Origin: Limosilactobacillus ingluviei DSM 15946
GTDB taxonomy: Bacteria > Bacillota > Bacilli > Lactobacillales > Lactobacillaceae
Length of the DNA stretch: 38,523 nucleotides
Reading direction: 5' to 3'
Assembly: GCF_001435775.1 (NCBI RefSeq)
Contig: NZ_AZFK01000020.1
Location: forward strand, 1 to 38,523
The translations under genes were made by a program, and so were the position numbers. Below, in pieces: positions 24,384-32,520 of the stretch (position 1 is its first letter; each line of letters begins with the position of its first letter). Under the pieces are notes generated by a model, which made no database searches, was not told the DNA's origin, and worked only from the letters and a program-made list of their open reading frames with translations.

Positions 24384-24749
24384 TTAATCATCGCCCAGGA
24401 CCCGGACCCCTTGGACGCAGACATTAACTTCATTGGCGGTGATCCCAAGCATTGATTCTAAGTTGTACTTAACCTTGTTTTGGACGCTCTTGGACACTTC
24501 GGAAATCTTCGTGCCAAAACCGACGATAATGTTAACCTCGACTTCGATCCCATTATCATCTTGCTTGATCACAACACCCTTACTGTAATTATCCCGTTGT
24601 AAAATTGAGTTGACCCCATCGCGCAACGGATTGCGACTGGCCATTCCAACGACACCATAATTATCAGTGGCGGCCCCGCCAACGACCGTTGAAATCACGT
24701 CGTTTGCAATGTCAATCGTGCCAGCCTTTGTCTTAATCTTTACTGCCAT
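24384..24749 (-). CDS. yloU: Asp23/Gls24 family envelope stress protein (YloU)
   Basis: This is a 121-residue small cytosolic protein of the Asp23 family, members of which are abundant, often membrane-associated and stress-related in Firmicutes. Family features are the opening KIKTKAGTIDIANDVISTVV, GVVGMASRN, the strand-rich centre VEVNIIVGFGTKISEV, and the closing VNVCVQGVRV. The ATG at 24749 has AGGAGG about 8 bases upstream, which decides it over an upstream in-frame ATG at 24785. It forms an operon with fakA. Confidence 0.93.
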   Translation of the reverse strand: MAVKIKTKAGTIDIANDVISTVVGGAATDNYGVVGMASRNPLRDGVNSILQRDNYSKGVVIKQDDNGIEVEVNIIVGFGTKISEVSKSVQNKVKYNLESMLGITANEVNVCVQGVRVLGDD

Positions 24750-24833
24750 GAAAATGGCCTCCTTTTCGCTCAAAGTCACCATCATCTTATCATAGATAAC
24801 GCGCTGAAAAAAGTTTCGCTCCCCGGCGGGGGG

Positions 24834-24863
24834 TAAAAAAATAAGCCGCCCGCTGCGGACGGC
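24834..24863 (-). terminator. Terminator after rpmB
   Basis: On the minus strand GCCGTCCG-CAG-CGGGCGGC (8 bp, one G-U pair) is followed by TTATTTTTTT. It lies just past the rpmB stop, so rpmB is a single-gene transcript. Confidence 0.92.
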
Positions 24864-24870
24864 CTATTTC

Positions 24871-25059
24871 TTAGTGAACGCGGGTAACCTTACCCGACTT
24901 CAGCGTACGGGCTGAAACGTAAACCTTCTTTGGCTTACCATTAACTAAAATGGTTGCTTTTTGCAAGTTTGGCTTCCAGCTACGACGACTTGAGTTCAGG
25001 GCGTGCGAACGCTTGTTACCGAAGCGTGTCCGTTTACCGGTGATATAATCCTTAGCCAT
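24871..25059 (-). CDS. rpmB: Ribosomal protein bL28
   Basis: This 62-residue basic large-subunit protein has typical L28 features: [20 protein letters not shown] at the start, then [10 protein letters not shown], and [11 protein letters not shown] near the end. No zinc-binding Cys pairs are present, so it is the zinc-independent form. AGGAGG precedes the ATG. It has its own promoter and terminator. A short stem (AGCGC-TTAG-GCGCT, 25095-25108) in the leader could be a regulatory element. Confidence 0.98.
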   Translation of the reverse strand: MAKDYITGKRTRFGNKRSHALNSSRRSWKPNLQKATILVNGKPKKVYVSARTLKSGKVTRVH

Positions 25060-25123
25060 CTGGGGACCCTCCTCTCCTCATCAATTTTCTCAGTAGCGCC
25101 TAAGCGCTGTAACTCACCTAAAT

Positions 25124-25152
25124 AATTTACCATAGCAACCGGGACTTTTCAA
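25124..25152 (-). promoter_or_regulatory. Promoter of rpmB
   Basis: On the minus strand TTGAAA (25152-25147) and TAAATT (25129-25124) are separated by 17 bases. They lie about 65 bases before the rpmB start codon, and a terminator follows the gene, so a single-gene unit is supported. Confidence 0.65.
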
Positions 25153-25193
25153 TAGTTTTCTTTCAAGTAATTTACCTTGACAGGAGCAAAAGC

Positions 25194-25862
25194 CTACCGG
25201 CGGGCCGTCGCTGGGCTGTCCTTGCTTTGAATCACCGCAACAATCCCGCTTTTAAACGAAAAGTGATTCACGGGTCCGGCAAATTCATTGCTGGACCACG
25301 AGATCGGAATCGGGGCATCATAGTCCGTCAACCGGTACTTTTCATCCGGCAAGGTCAAGCCGGTCACCGGGGTTAAATTCACAAAGGCTAAATACTTCAT
25401 CCCCGGCAATTGATGCAAGGTATGAAAGCCGGGCCGAAAATAACGGACTTCATTTTGTCGGTCGATGATTACCAATTTTTCTAAACAGGGCTGAAACTCC
25501 GCCATGAGGGGAAAGTACAAATTCGCCAATAATTGGTCCAAGCGCCCACCCGTGGCCCCAAACAGATTGATTTGATCCGCCTTTAATTCCTCCAACGCTG
25601 CTTTGACCCCAATTTGGGTATCGGTATAATCCTTTTCCGGCGGGTAAAAACGGACTGTCGGCACCTGGGCCTGGAGGGCCGCTAGCTTCGCTGGCTGGGT
25701 CGAATCAAAGTCGCCTAGGGCCATTAGGGGCACAATCCCCCGCTCTAATAAGTACGTCGCCCCATAATCAACCCCGACCCACGGCTCCGCTTGCCGCGCT
25801 AGGACAAGTGCTTCTGGAATTTCTTGGGCGGGGCCCCCCACCATTACGTTGACGATTCGCAT
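25194..25862 (-). CDS. thiN: Thiamine pyrophosphokinase
   Basis: This enzyme transfers pyrophosphate from ATP to thiamine to form thiamine diphosphate, allowing use of salvaged vitamin. The 222-residue protein shows the family motifs VGVDYGATYLLERGI, ALGDFDS, YPPEKDYTDTQ and FGATGGRLDQLLANL, followed by the C-terminal beta domain. I chose the ATG at 25862 (MRIVNVMVGG) because the longer frame to 25913 would run through the terminator hairpin downstream of rpe. Length fits the family. It follows rpe as in many lactobacilli. Confidence 0.93.
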   Translation of the reverse strand: MRIVNVMVGGPAQEIPEALVLARQAEPWVGVDYGATYLLERGIVPLMALGDFDSTQPAKLAALQAQVPTVRFYPPEKDYTDTQIGVKAALEELKADQINLFGATGGRLDQLLANLYFPLMAEFQPCLEKLVIIDRQNEVRYFRPGFHTLHQLPGMKYLAFVNLTPVTGLTLPDEKYRLTDYDAPIPISWSSNEFAGPVNHFSFKSGIVAVIQSKDSPATARR

Positions 25863-25896
25863 CCTGCTTCCCCCGCTTCTATGGTCAGTCAGTGAC

Positions 25897-25922
25897 AAAA
25901 AGCGCCGGCCCATTGCCGACGC
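25897..25922 (-). terminator. Terminator between rpe and thiN
   Basis: On the minus strand GCGTCGGC pairs with GCCGGCGC (8 bp, one G-U) around an AATGG loop, followed by five T. It begins just after the rpe stop and ends about 35 bases before the thiN start, leaving little room for a separate thiN promoter. Partial termination is therefore likely. Confidence 0.8.
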
Positions 25923-25929
25923 AAAAAAT

Positions 25930-26583
25930 TTACTTGGTGGCTGCCTTGATTGCGTTGATCCGTTCCGCTGGATCAGCGGCCCCGTAAACGTAAGAGCCCG
26001 CTACGGCCACCGTGGCCCCAGCTTCGTAGCAAGGAACCACCGTTTCGGCGTTGACCCCACCATCAATTTCGATGTCAAAGTCGTAACCGTTAGCTTGCTT
26101 CAATTCGTTTAATTCGGTAATCTTGGCCACCGTTTCCGGCAGGAACTTTTGGCCCCCAAAGCCTGGGTTCACCGTCATGACCAAGACTTGGTCCACCATG
26201 TGCAAGACCGGCTTAATGGCTTCAACTGGCGTGCCGGGGTTGATTACCACTTCCGCCTTAACCCCACCATTTTTGATAATTTGCAAGGCCCGGTGAATGT
26301 GTTGGGTCGCTTCAACTTGAACCCCAATAATGTCCGCCCCGGCTTCAATGAAGTCTGGCAAAATGTGTTCCGGATTTTGAACCATCAAGTGGACGTCCAA
26401 AACCATCTTGGAAATCGGCCGAATTGCCTTCACAAAGCCCGGCCCATACGAAATGCTTGGTACAAAGGTCCCATCCATCACATCAATGTGAAGGAACTCG
26501 GCCCCGGCTTGTTCAACCTTTTCAATGTCCTTTTGCAAGTTAACGTAATCCGCACTCAAAATCGAAGGTGCAACCTTAATCAT
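25930..26583 (-). CDS. rpe: Ribulose-phosphate 3-epimerase
   Basis: Rpe interconverts ribulose-5-phosphate and xylulose-5-phosphate in the pentose phosphate/phosphoketolase route. The 217-residue TIM-barrel protein has the motifs APSILSADY, HIDVMDG (metal ligand H32, catalytic D34), DVHLMV, MTVNPGFGGQ and IEIDGGVN (second catalytic Asp). Length and start are canonical. It follows rsgA closely and ends the gmk-to-rpe run at a terminator. Confidence 0.98.
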   Translation of the reverse strand: MIKVAPSILSADYVNLQKDIEKVEQAGAEFLHIDVMDGTFVPSISYGPGFVKAIRPISKMVLDVHLMVQNPEHILPDFIEAGADIIGVQVEATQHIHRALQIIKNGGVKAEVVINPGTPVEAIKPVLHMVDQVLVMTVNPGFGGQKFLPETVAKITELNELKQANGYDFDIEIDGGVNAETVVPCYEAGATVAVAGSYVYGAADPAERINAIKAATK

Positions 26584-26601
26584 AAGAAACTCTCCTCACT
26601 C

Positions 26602-27474
26602 TTAGTAAATTGGCTTTTGGTTGACAATCAAGTCATGGAATTGACAATAATCATCATACCGCGACGGCATTATTTTACCATTTTCAAGCGCATTTTTCAC
26701 GGCACAACCCGGTTCTTTTAAGTGTAAACAGCCCCGGAATTTGCATTCCGGCGCCAAGGCTTGAAATTCATAAAACAACTGGGGTAAATCATTAACCGTC
26801 ATTGGAAAATCTTCATAGGACGAAAAACCTGGGGTATCGGCAACCAGCGCCCCGTTAACCTCTAGCAGGCTGACCGTCCGGGTTGTATGCCGGCCCCGCT
26901 TGAGGGCCTTAGAAATTTCGCCGGTTTTAAGGTTTAATTCCGGCGCTAAGTGGTTTAACAGCGTCGATTTCCCCGCCCCGGTCTGGCCCATCATCGTGAC
27001 CACTTTCCCGGCCAAGCGACTGGTCAGTTGATCCAGGGTCGCTTGCGCAAAGGGGGCTTCATCCAACCAGACTTCATAGCCGATTGCCCGGTAGCCCGCC
27101 GCTACTTTGGCTAAGTGCGCGTATTCCGCCGGGGACAATAAATCCGTTTTGGAAAAATACAGCAGCGCATCCACCTTCTGCCAAGCCAAGGCCACTAACT
27201 GGCGATCCAATAAATTCGGCGAGAAATCCGGTTCCTTAGCAGCGGTTACCACCACGGCCGTATCAACGTTGGCCACCAGGGGCCGGACAAGGGCGTTTTC
27301 GCGGGGCAAAATTTTTAGCAGGTAACCCTCTTCGCTGAATTCCACGTGGTCCCCCACCAATGGCTTTTGCCCCTTTTTGCGGAAATTGCCCCGCGCCCGG
27401 GTCCGATAAACCTGGCCATCGGCTAAAATGTCATAAAAGCCACTTAATGATTGTTGAATAATTCCGGTTTTCAA
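26602..27474 (-). CDS. rsgA: Ribosome small subunit biogenesis GTPase RsgA
   Basis: RsgA checks late 30S subunit maturation. The 290-residue protein has an N-terminal OB fold (1-65), then a circularly permuted GTPase with G4 (YFSKTDL) before G1 ([10 protein letters not shown]), RHTTR and G3 (DTPGFSS), and a C-terminal zinc-binding region [14 protein letters not shown]. The start is TTG at 27474; AAAGGAGG lies about 6 bases upstream. It follows pknB by 23 bases, the usual stp-pknB-rsgA-rpe order. Confidence 0.97.
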   Translation of the reverse strand: MKTGIIQQSLSGFYDILADGQVYRTRARGNFRKKGQKPLVGDHVEFSEEGYLLKILPRENALVRPLVANVDTAVVVTAAKEPDFSPNLLDRQLVALAWQKVDALLYFSKTDLLSPAEYAHLAKVAAGYRAIGYEVWLDEAPFAQATLDQLTSRLAGKVVTMMGQTGAGKSTLLNHLAPELNLKTGEISKALKRGRHTTRTVSLLEVNGALVADTPGFSSYEDFPMTVNDLPQLFYEFQALAPECKFRGCLHLKEPGCAVKNALENGKIMPSRYDDYCQFHDLIVNQKPIY

Positions 27475-27497
27475 AAATTACCTCCTTTAGGTCGTCG

Positions 27498-29417
27498 TTA
27501 ACCCGTGATATTGGTTGCACTCATAATCGTCCGGCCATTGCGAATCACCTTGTAAGCCCCCATTTGGTTGTCCCGGAGGGTAAAGGGCACGTAAATGACC
27601 GTTTCTTGGTTAATGGTAATGTCTTCGTATTCCATCGTTAAGTTGTGATAAGCATCGCTGATGTAGACCTGGACCCGATTCTCTTTGCGCCCGTTGTTAC
27701 TGTCAAACGGAATACTGATCTGAATGTTGGTCGTCTTCAGCTGATCCCCTGACGTCGCTACGGTCACCGTAAGCGTGTCACCTTGGGCCAGCGTTGAACC
27801 GGCCTTTGGCGTTTGGGCCAAGACCCGGTTGGTGGCCACGGTGGTCGACTTCTTCTTCGTTTCCGTCAACTGCAACCCATGCTCGTTGGCAAAGGCTTGG
27901 ACGTCTTTAATATCCTTATTCTTAAAGTTAGGAATTTTAATTTGTTTCCGCCCAGCACTAACCGTTAAGGTAACCACCTGCTTGGTCGGTTGGATCGTTT
28001 TGCCCGCCGTTACATTCTGCTTGATAATTTGTCCCTCGGCAACCTCATCAGAATATTTCTTTTGAATCTTCACGGTAAAGCCAAGGTTTTCAAGCTGTTG
28101 TTGGGCTTGATCCACATCGGTCCCCACTAAATCTTTCATTTTCCAGTGGGCCACCCCGTCGCTGACCACCAAGTTGACTGCCCGCCCATAGCGGACCTTA
28201 GCGGCACTAGCTGGCTTAATCACCTTTCCTTTGGCAACCGTCGCACTGTTTTCCCGGGTAATAGTCCCGATCTTCAAATGATGGTGGGCCAGCACCCGGC
28301 TGGCCTGCACAGGCGTCTTTCCCGCTACCGATGGCACGGCAATCGGGCGATTAAAGTACCATAAGCCCCCGAGCGCCATTACAATTACCACGGCCAACGC
28401 GACTAACAAGCCCCGCAGCCAGTTGCTATGTGCTTTGGTCGGCAATGGAGCCAGTTGCTTGGTGTCTTCTTCAGAGTCGTCTTGGGCAAGTTGTTGTTGG
28501 GCTTGGTGATCGGCCGCTTTTAGTTCCGCTAGATCTAATACCCGGGTCTGGTCATCACAGGCGTCATGTTCTTGAAAGCGGGGCTCGGCCTCCCGACCCG
28601 GATTCAGCGCCGTCTTTAAATCGGCCGCCATCGCCGCCGCCGATTCATACCGTTGTTGCGGTGACTTGGCCGTTGCCTTATACACCACATTCGCCAATGG
28701 TTGCGGAATCGCCGGGTTGATATCACGGACAGATGGCATTTCATCCCGAAAGTGTTTCAAAGCAATTGAAACCGCCGTTTCGCCTTCAAATGGGACATGA
28801 CCGGTCAGTAATTCAAATAAAATAATCCCGAGGGAGTAAATGTCCGACCGCTCGGTAGCAATGCTGCCCCGTGCTTGCTCGGGCGACAAATAGTGCACGG
28901 ACCCCACCAAAGTATTGGTTTGGGTCAACGAATTGGCCGTTGACGCCATGGCAATCCCAAAGTCCGTAATTTTAATGTTCTTATCTTCATCAATCAGGAT
29001 GTTTTGGGGCTTAAGATCGCGGTGAATAATCCCATGGCGGTGCGCCGTCTCAACTGCCGCCAGTACCTGTTCCATAATATCCACCACTTGGGGGAGCGGA
29101 ATGGGATAATTCTGCTTGATAAAGGCTTTCAGATCGGTTCCTTCGACGTATTGCATGACCATATATTGCATGCCATGGTCCGTTCCCACATCATAAACGC
29201 CGACGATATGCGGATCATTGAGTTGGGTCGCCGCCATCGCTTCGCGTTCAAACCGGCGCTGGGTCTTCGGATCATCCCGCAAATCCATCCGCAACAGTTT
29301 CACTGAAACTTTCCGTTCTAAGACTTGGTCATAAGCAAGGTATACATTTGCCATCCCACCCTCACCGAGTGGACGAAGGATCCGGTACCGGTTGTTCAGC
29401 TTGTATCCGGATTTCAT
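27498..29417 (-). CDS. pknB: PASTA-domain Ser/Thr protein kinase (PrkC/StkP/PknB)
   Basis: This membrane kinase senses cell-wall precursors or muropeptides and controls division and wall synthesis. Of its 639 residues, about 1-270 form the Hanks-type kinase: Gly loop GEGGMANVY, K40, HRDLKPQN (D134), DFG (152-154), and an activation loop with several Thr ending SPEQARG. A juxtamembrane acidic linker and one membrane helix (about 334-356) follow, then three PASTA domains (about 357-425, 426-492, 493-560) and a 75-residue extracellular tail. I chose the ATG at 29417, just past the stp stop, because AAAGGGA precedes it; an upstream in-frame start would overlap stp by 29 bases. It pairs with the phosphatase Stp. 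Confidence 0.97.
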   Translation of the reverse strand: MKSGYKLNNRYRILRPLGEGGMANVYLAYDQVLERKVSVKLLRMDLRDDPKTQRRFEREAMAATQLNDPHIVGVYDVGTDHGMQYMVMQYVEGTDLKAFIKQNYPIPLPQVVDIMEQVLAAVETAHRHGIIHRDLKPQNILIDEDKNIKITDFGIAMASTANSLTQTNTLVGSVHYLSPEQARGSIATERSDIYSLGIILFELLTGHVPFEGETAVSIALKHFRDEMPSVRDINPAIPQPLANVVYKATAKSPQQRYESAAAMAADLKTALNPGREAEPRFQEHDACDDQTRVLDLAELKAADHQAQQQLAQDDSEEDTKQLAPLPTKAHSNWLRGLLVALAVVIVMALGGLWYFNRPIAVPSVAGKTPVQASRVLAHHHLKIGTITRENSATVAKGKVIKPASAAKVRYGRAVNLVVSDGVAHWKMKDLVGTDVDQAQQQLENLGFTVKIQKKYSDEVAEGQIIKQNVTAGKTIQPTKQVVTLTVSAGRKQIKIPNFKNKDIKDVQAFANEHGLQLTETKKKSTTVATNRVLAQTPKAGSTLAQGDTLTVTVATSGDQLKTTNIQISIPFDSNNGRKENRVQVYISDAYHNLTMEYEDITINQETVIYVPFTLRDNQMGAYKVIRNGRTIMSATNITG

Positions 29418-29418
29418 A

Positions 29419-30162
29419 CTATTCCCTTTCTTGGTCGAACTCGCCAACTAGTACCGTGATATTATCCAGGCCCCCAGCATTATTGGCCAAGGCTACCAAG
29501 CGCTCACATTTCGCCGTGACCGTTAACGTCGAATCTAATAAAACCGCTGTTAACGCATCATGTTCAACCATCTTGGAGAGCCCATCGGAGCACAATAAAA
29601 GCTGGTCCCCCGCTTGCAAGACAAAAGCATTCACCTCGACTTCGGCATCGGGTGAAACCCCGATGGCCCGCGTAATGATGTTCTTTTGCGGCGAGCGACG
29701 GGCCTGTTGCTCAGTCATATCACCATTTTTTACCAGTTCATTGACTAGGGAGTGGTCAACGGTCACTTGGTTTAATTGCCGGTCGTGCAAAATATAGCCC
29801 CGGCTGTCACCAATGTTGGCCACGACAATGACCCCCTTAGGCAAGGTCACTGCCGCCACCAAAGTCGTTCCCATCCCCCGGTAGTTCAACTTTTCGTTTG
29901 CTTTTTTTAATAAGAGTTGGTTTGCCAGCGTCACTTGGTCTTGCAACCATTTTTTAGCATGCTTGACACTTTTGGGTGCGCTTTGGCAAAAGTTCTGACC
30001 AAGCAAGCGAACCGTCGTTGCGGCCGCGATGTCACCACCGCGATTGCCACCGATCCCATCGGCAATTACCGCTAATTGACGCTTACCATTTTCAAAGAGC
30101 GCCACCCGGTCTTGATTTTGCGACCGTTGACGGCCGATGTCAGATAAGTAATCAATTTTCAT
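29419..30162 (-). CDS. stp: PP2C-type Ser/Thr phosphatase Stp (PrpC)
   Basis: Stp dephosphorylates PknB and its targets. The 247-residue PPM-family protein has the metal and phosphate motifs RSQNQDR, IADGIGGNRGGD, NIGDSRGY, CSDGLSKM and GGLDNITV. The D-x-x-N-Q-D and GGLDN metal ligands are intact. ATG at 30162. There is no good SD at the usual distance: the AAGGGA lies 15 bases away and instead fits a three-codon minicistron (30159-30170) whose stop overlaps this ATG. Translation is therefore probably coupled. It abuts pknB and follows rsmB. Confidence 0.96.
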   Translation of the reverse strand: MKIDYLSDIGRQRSQNQDRVALFENGKRQLAVIADGIGGNRGGDIAAATTVRLLGQNFCQSAPKSVKHAKKWLQDQVTLANQLLLKKANEKLNYRGMGTTLVAAVTLPKGVIVVANIGDSRGYILHDRQLNQVTVDHSLVNELVKNGDMTEQQARRSPQKNIITRAIGVSPDAEVEVNAFVLQAGDQLLLCSDGLSKMVEHDALTAVLLDSTLTVTAKCERLVALANNAGGLDNITVLVGEFDQERE

Positions 30163-30170
30163 TGGTCCAT
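30159..30170 (-). promoter_or_regulatory. Three-codon minicistron overlapping the stp start
   Basis: ATG GAC CAA TGA on the minus strand has an SD-like AAGGGA 7 bases before it, and its TGA overlaps the stp ATG as ATGA. It lies between the rsmB stop and stp and could deliver ribosomes to stp by termination-reinitiation. Confidence 0.35.
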
Positions 30171-30183
30171 TAGTAAATCCCTT

Positions 30184-31533
30184 CTACTCGACTCGTTTCA
30201 AAGTGGCAATAAAGAATCCATCCGAGCCGTAGTCACTTGGTAGAATCGTCAGCGTTTTCGCTGGTCGGTCAGCTTTTAGGGCACGTGCGGTTTGCGTTTG
30301 TTCTAAGGCAAAATTGGGGTGCGCTGCCAAAAAGGCGGCCACCGTTTGATCATTCTCTTCTTTCAGAATGGTGCACGTACTATAAGTTATTATACCGCCC
30401 TTTTTAATTTTTGGGGCAACTGCCGCCAAAATTGCCAATTGAATTTCATGCAACCGTTGACTGTCGCGGAAAGTTTTTTGGTAACGAATTTCCGGTTTTC
30501 GCCGCAGGAGGCCCAGCCCGCTGCATGGAGCATCAACCACTGCCGCATCTAAACTGCCGTCAGCCAAGAAAGCCAACTGCCGGGCATCGCCTTGCCGCGC
30601 TGAAACGCGCGTCGCCAAACCCAAGCGCGCCATGTTCTTTTGAATCAACTTCACCTTGTGGTCATGAATATCCAGCGCTACCACCTGACTAGCGGGCTTG
30701 GTTAGGGCCGCAGCGACTTGTCCCGTCTTGCCGCCCGGCGCACTGCAAGCGTCCAGGACCAAGGTGGCTTGACTTAAATCGCAAACCTGAGCCAGACTTT
30801 CCACTGTCAACATGGCACTTTCGTCTTGCACTGTCACAATCCCTTGGGCAAACGCTTGGCTGGCCAATAAATCCCCACTCTGGACAATCAGCCCATCGGC
30901 CGCCACGTGACTTGGCTGCGTCTGGACCCCTTCGGCCGCCAGTTGAGCCTGGGCTTGCGCCAGACTTGCCTTGGCGCGGTTCACCCGGATGCTCAAGCGC
31001 GCGGGTTCATTAATTGCCTGGCCAATTGCCGCCACCGTTGCCAAATCATATTCGGCGGCCAGCTGTTTGACCAACCACGCTGGCAAACTGCTAGTCAAAC
31101 TGATGCGCTGGATCGGATCGGAAACGGCCGCAAAGTCAGGCCAGCCGGCTTTTAAGGCCGCGTGCAAGACCCCGGTCACAAATTTGCGGATCCCGGCATT
31201 TCCCCGCCACTTAGCGATTTCAATTGCTTCATTGGTCGCCGCAAAAGCGGGGACCCGTTCTAAATAATGGTACTGATAGAGCGTTATTAATAACAGCTGC
31301 TTGACCCACGGATCCAGTTTCCGGCGGGTGAATTGGTGCAGCCAATACTCCAAGGTTATTTGATGTTGTAAGGTTCCGTAGACGAGCGTGGTCAATAAAT
31401 GCTTATCGGCAACCGTTAATTGGTGTCGTTTTAACACCTGGTTTAGTTCCAAATTCGAGTACGCGCCCTGCCGGTTAATCCGTTCTAACACCGTCACGGC
31501 TAAATTGCGGGGCGAATTTTTAATCGTTGTCAT
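30184..31533 (-). CDS. rsmB: 16S rRNA (cytosine-967-C5)-methyltransferase RsmB
   Basis: RsmB (Sun/Fmu) methylates C967 of 16S rRNA using S-adenosylmethionine. The 449-residue protein has an N-terminal NusB-like helical domain (about 1-140) and a Rossmann methyltransferase domain. Its motifs are DACSAPGGKTGQVA (SAM binding), DAPCSGLGLLRRKPE (motif IV cysteine) and YSTCTILKEEND (motif VI catalytic cysteine). It overlaps fmt by 14 bases, indicating coupling, and precedes stp, a standard order in lactobacilli. Confidence 0.96.
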   Translation of the reverse strand: MTTIKNSPRNLAVTVLERINRQGAYSNLELNQVLKRHQLTVADKHLLTTLVYGTLQHQITLEYWLHQFTRRKLDPWVKQLLLITLYQYHYLERVPAFAATNEAIEIAKWRGNAGIRKFVTGVLHAALKAGWPDFAAVSDPIQRISLTSSLPAWLVKQLAAEYDLATVAAIGQAINEPARLSIRVNRAKASLAQAQAQLAAEGVQTQPSHVAADGLIVQSGDLLASQAFAQGIVTVQDESAMLTVESLAQVCDLSQATLVLDACSAPGGKTGQVAAALTKPASQVVALDIHDHKVKLIQKNMARLGLATRVSARQGDARQLAFLADGSLDAAVVDAPCSGLGLLRRKPEIRYQKTFRDSQRLHEIQLAILAAVAPKIKKGGIITYSTCTILKEENDQTVAAFLAAHPNFALEQTQTARALKADRPAKTLTILPSDYGSDGFFIATLKRVE

Positions 31534-32476
31534 CAGTAATTGCTTGCACTCCTGCCTTTAAATTTTGGTGACCATTTAAGTATGCCGTGATATCCATGGC
31601 GGGCTTGCCGGCGGGCTTCAGCCGATCAATCCGGTAGGTCGTCCCTTGACCACCCGCCAAAATCAGGGCATGCTTTTCCACCCGGACAACCGTCCCGGGT
31701 GCTTGGGTCGTGGTTTCCACCAGAGGAGTCGTGGCCAGCAGCTTCGTCACTACCCCATCAATCACCATGTTGGCCAGGGGCCGCGGCCGTAACGCCCGCA
31801 CTTTGGCATCAATCAACCGGGCCGGCAACCGGTAGTCAATCCGTTCCTGTTCGGTCGTAATGTTGGGCGAAAAGACGACTTGACTTTCATCTTGGGGCTG
31901 GGCTTCAATCTCACCAGCCAATAACTTGGGCAGCGTGGCCATGAGCAGATCCCGCCCCAAGTAACTCAATTTTTCAAACATCGTGCCCGCATCATCGGTG
32001 GCTTCAATTGGCAGGGCTCGCTTGGCCAACACCGCGCCGGCATCCATTTGCTTGACCATGTACATAATCGAGACTCCCGTCTCTGCGTCCCCATTCATAA
32101 TGGCGTATTGAATGGGCGCTCCGCCCCGGTACTTCGGCAATAAGGACCCATGAACGTTGATTGCTGCCACGCGGGCGGCAGCTAGCAAGCGGGTTGGCAA
32201 AAATTGGCCGTAAGCAGCGGTAATCATTAAATCCGGTGCCATCGCCACCAGCTCGTCCAATTCCGCGCTTTGGCTGAGCTTGGCTGGTTGGAAGACCTTA
32301 ATTCCGGCCGCTTGGGCCACTTGTTTGACTGGGGACGCCGTCAATTGGTGTTTGCGCCCCACCCGGCGATCGGGTTGGGTCAACACGGCTTGTACGTCGT
32401 AAGCCGGGTCCGCCAGCAAGGCTTCTAAAATCGGTACCGCAAACTGCGGGGTTCCCATAAAGACAACAGATGTCAT
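31520..32476 (-). CDS. fmt: Methionyl-tRNA formyltransferase
   Basis: Fmt formylates initiator Met-tRNA with 10-formyl-tetrahydrofolate. The 318-residue protein begins SVVFMGTPQFAVP and has the folate-site motif NVHGSLLPKYRGGAPIQ, containing the catalytic Asn and His, plus MDAGAVL and a C-terminal tRNA-binding OB fold. Of three nearby ATGs I chose the one at 32476, because AAAGG is at workable distance only for it; the longest frame starts at 32485. A parS-like palindrome lies in the short gap to priA. Confidence 0.96.
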   Translation of the reverse strand: MTSVVFMGTPQFAVPILEALLADPAYDVQAVLTQPDRRVGRKHQLTASPVKQVAQAAGIKVFQPAKLSQSAELDELVAMAPDLMITAAYGQFLPTRLLAAARVAAINVHGSLLPKYRGGAPIQYAIMNGDAETGVSIMYMVKQMDAGAVLAKRALPIEATDDAGTMFEKLSYLGRDLLMATLPKLLAGEIEAQPQDESQVVFSPNITTEQERIDYRLPARLIDAKVRALRPRPLANMVIDGVVTKLLATTPLVETTTQAPGTVVRVEKHALILAGGQGTTYRIDRLKPAGKPAMDITAYLNGHQNLKAGVQAITDDND

Positions 32477-32503
32477 TGTCATCATCCTTTCATTGGTTCG
32501 ATC

Positions 32504-32519
32504 GGTTTCACGTGAAACG
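32504..32519. other. parS-like ParB (Spo0J) binding site
   Basis: GGTTTCACGTGAAACG matches the conserved Firmicute parS 16-mer (TGTTTCACGTGAAACA-type) at 14 positions. The central 14 bases, GTTTCACGTGAAAC, form a perfect palindrome. It sits directly between the priA stop and the fmt SD. ParB spreads from such sites and loads Smc. Confidence 0.75.
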
Positions 32520-32520
32520 G

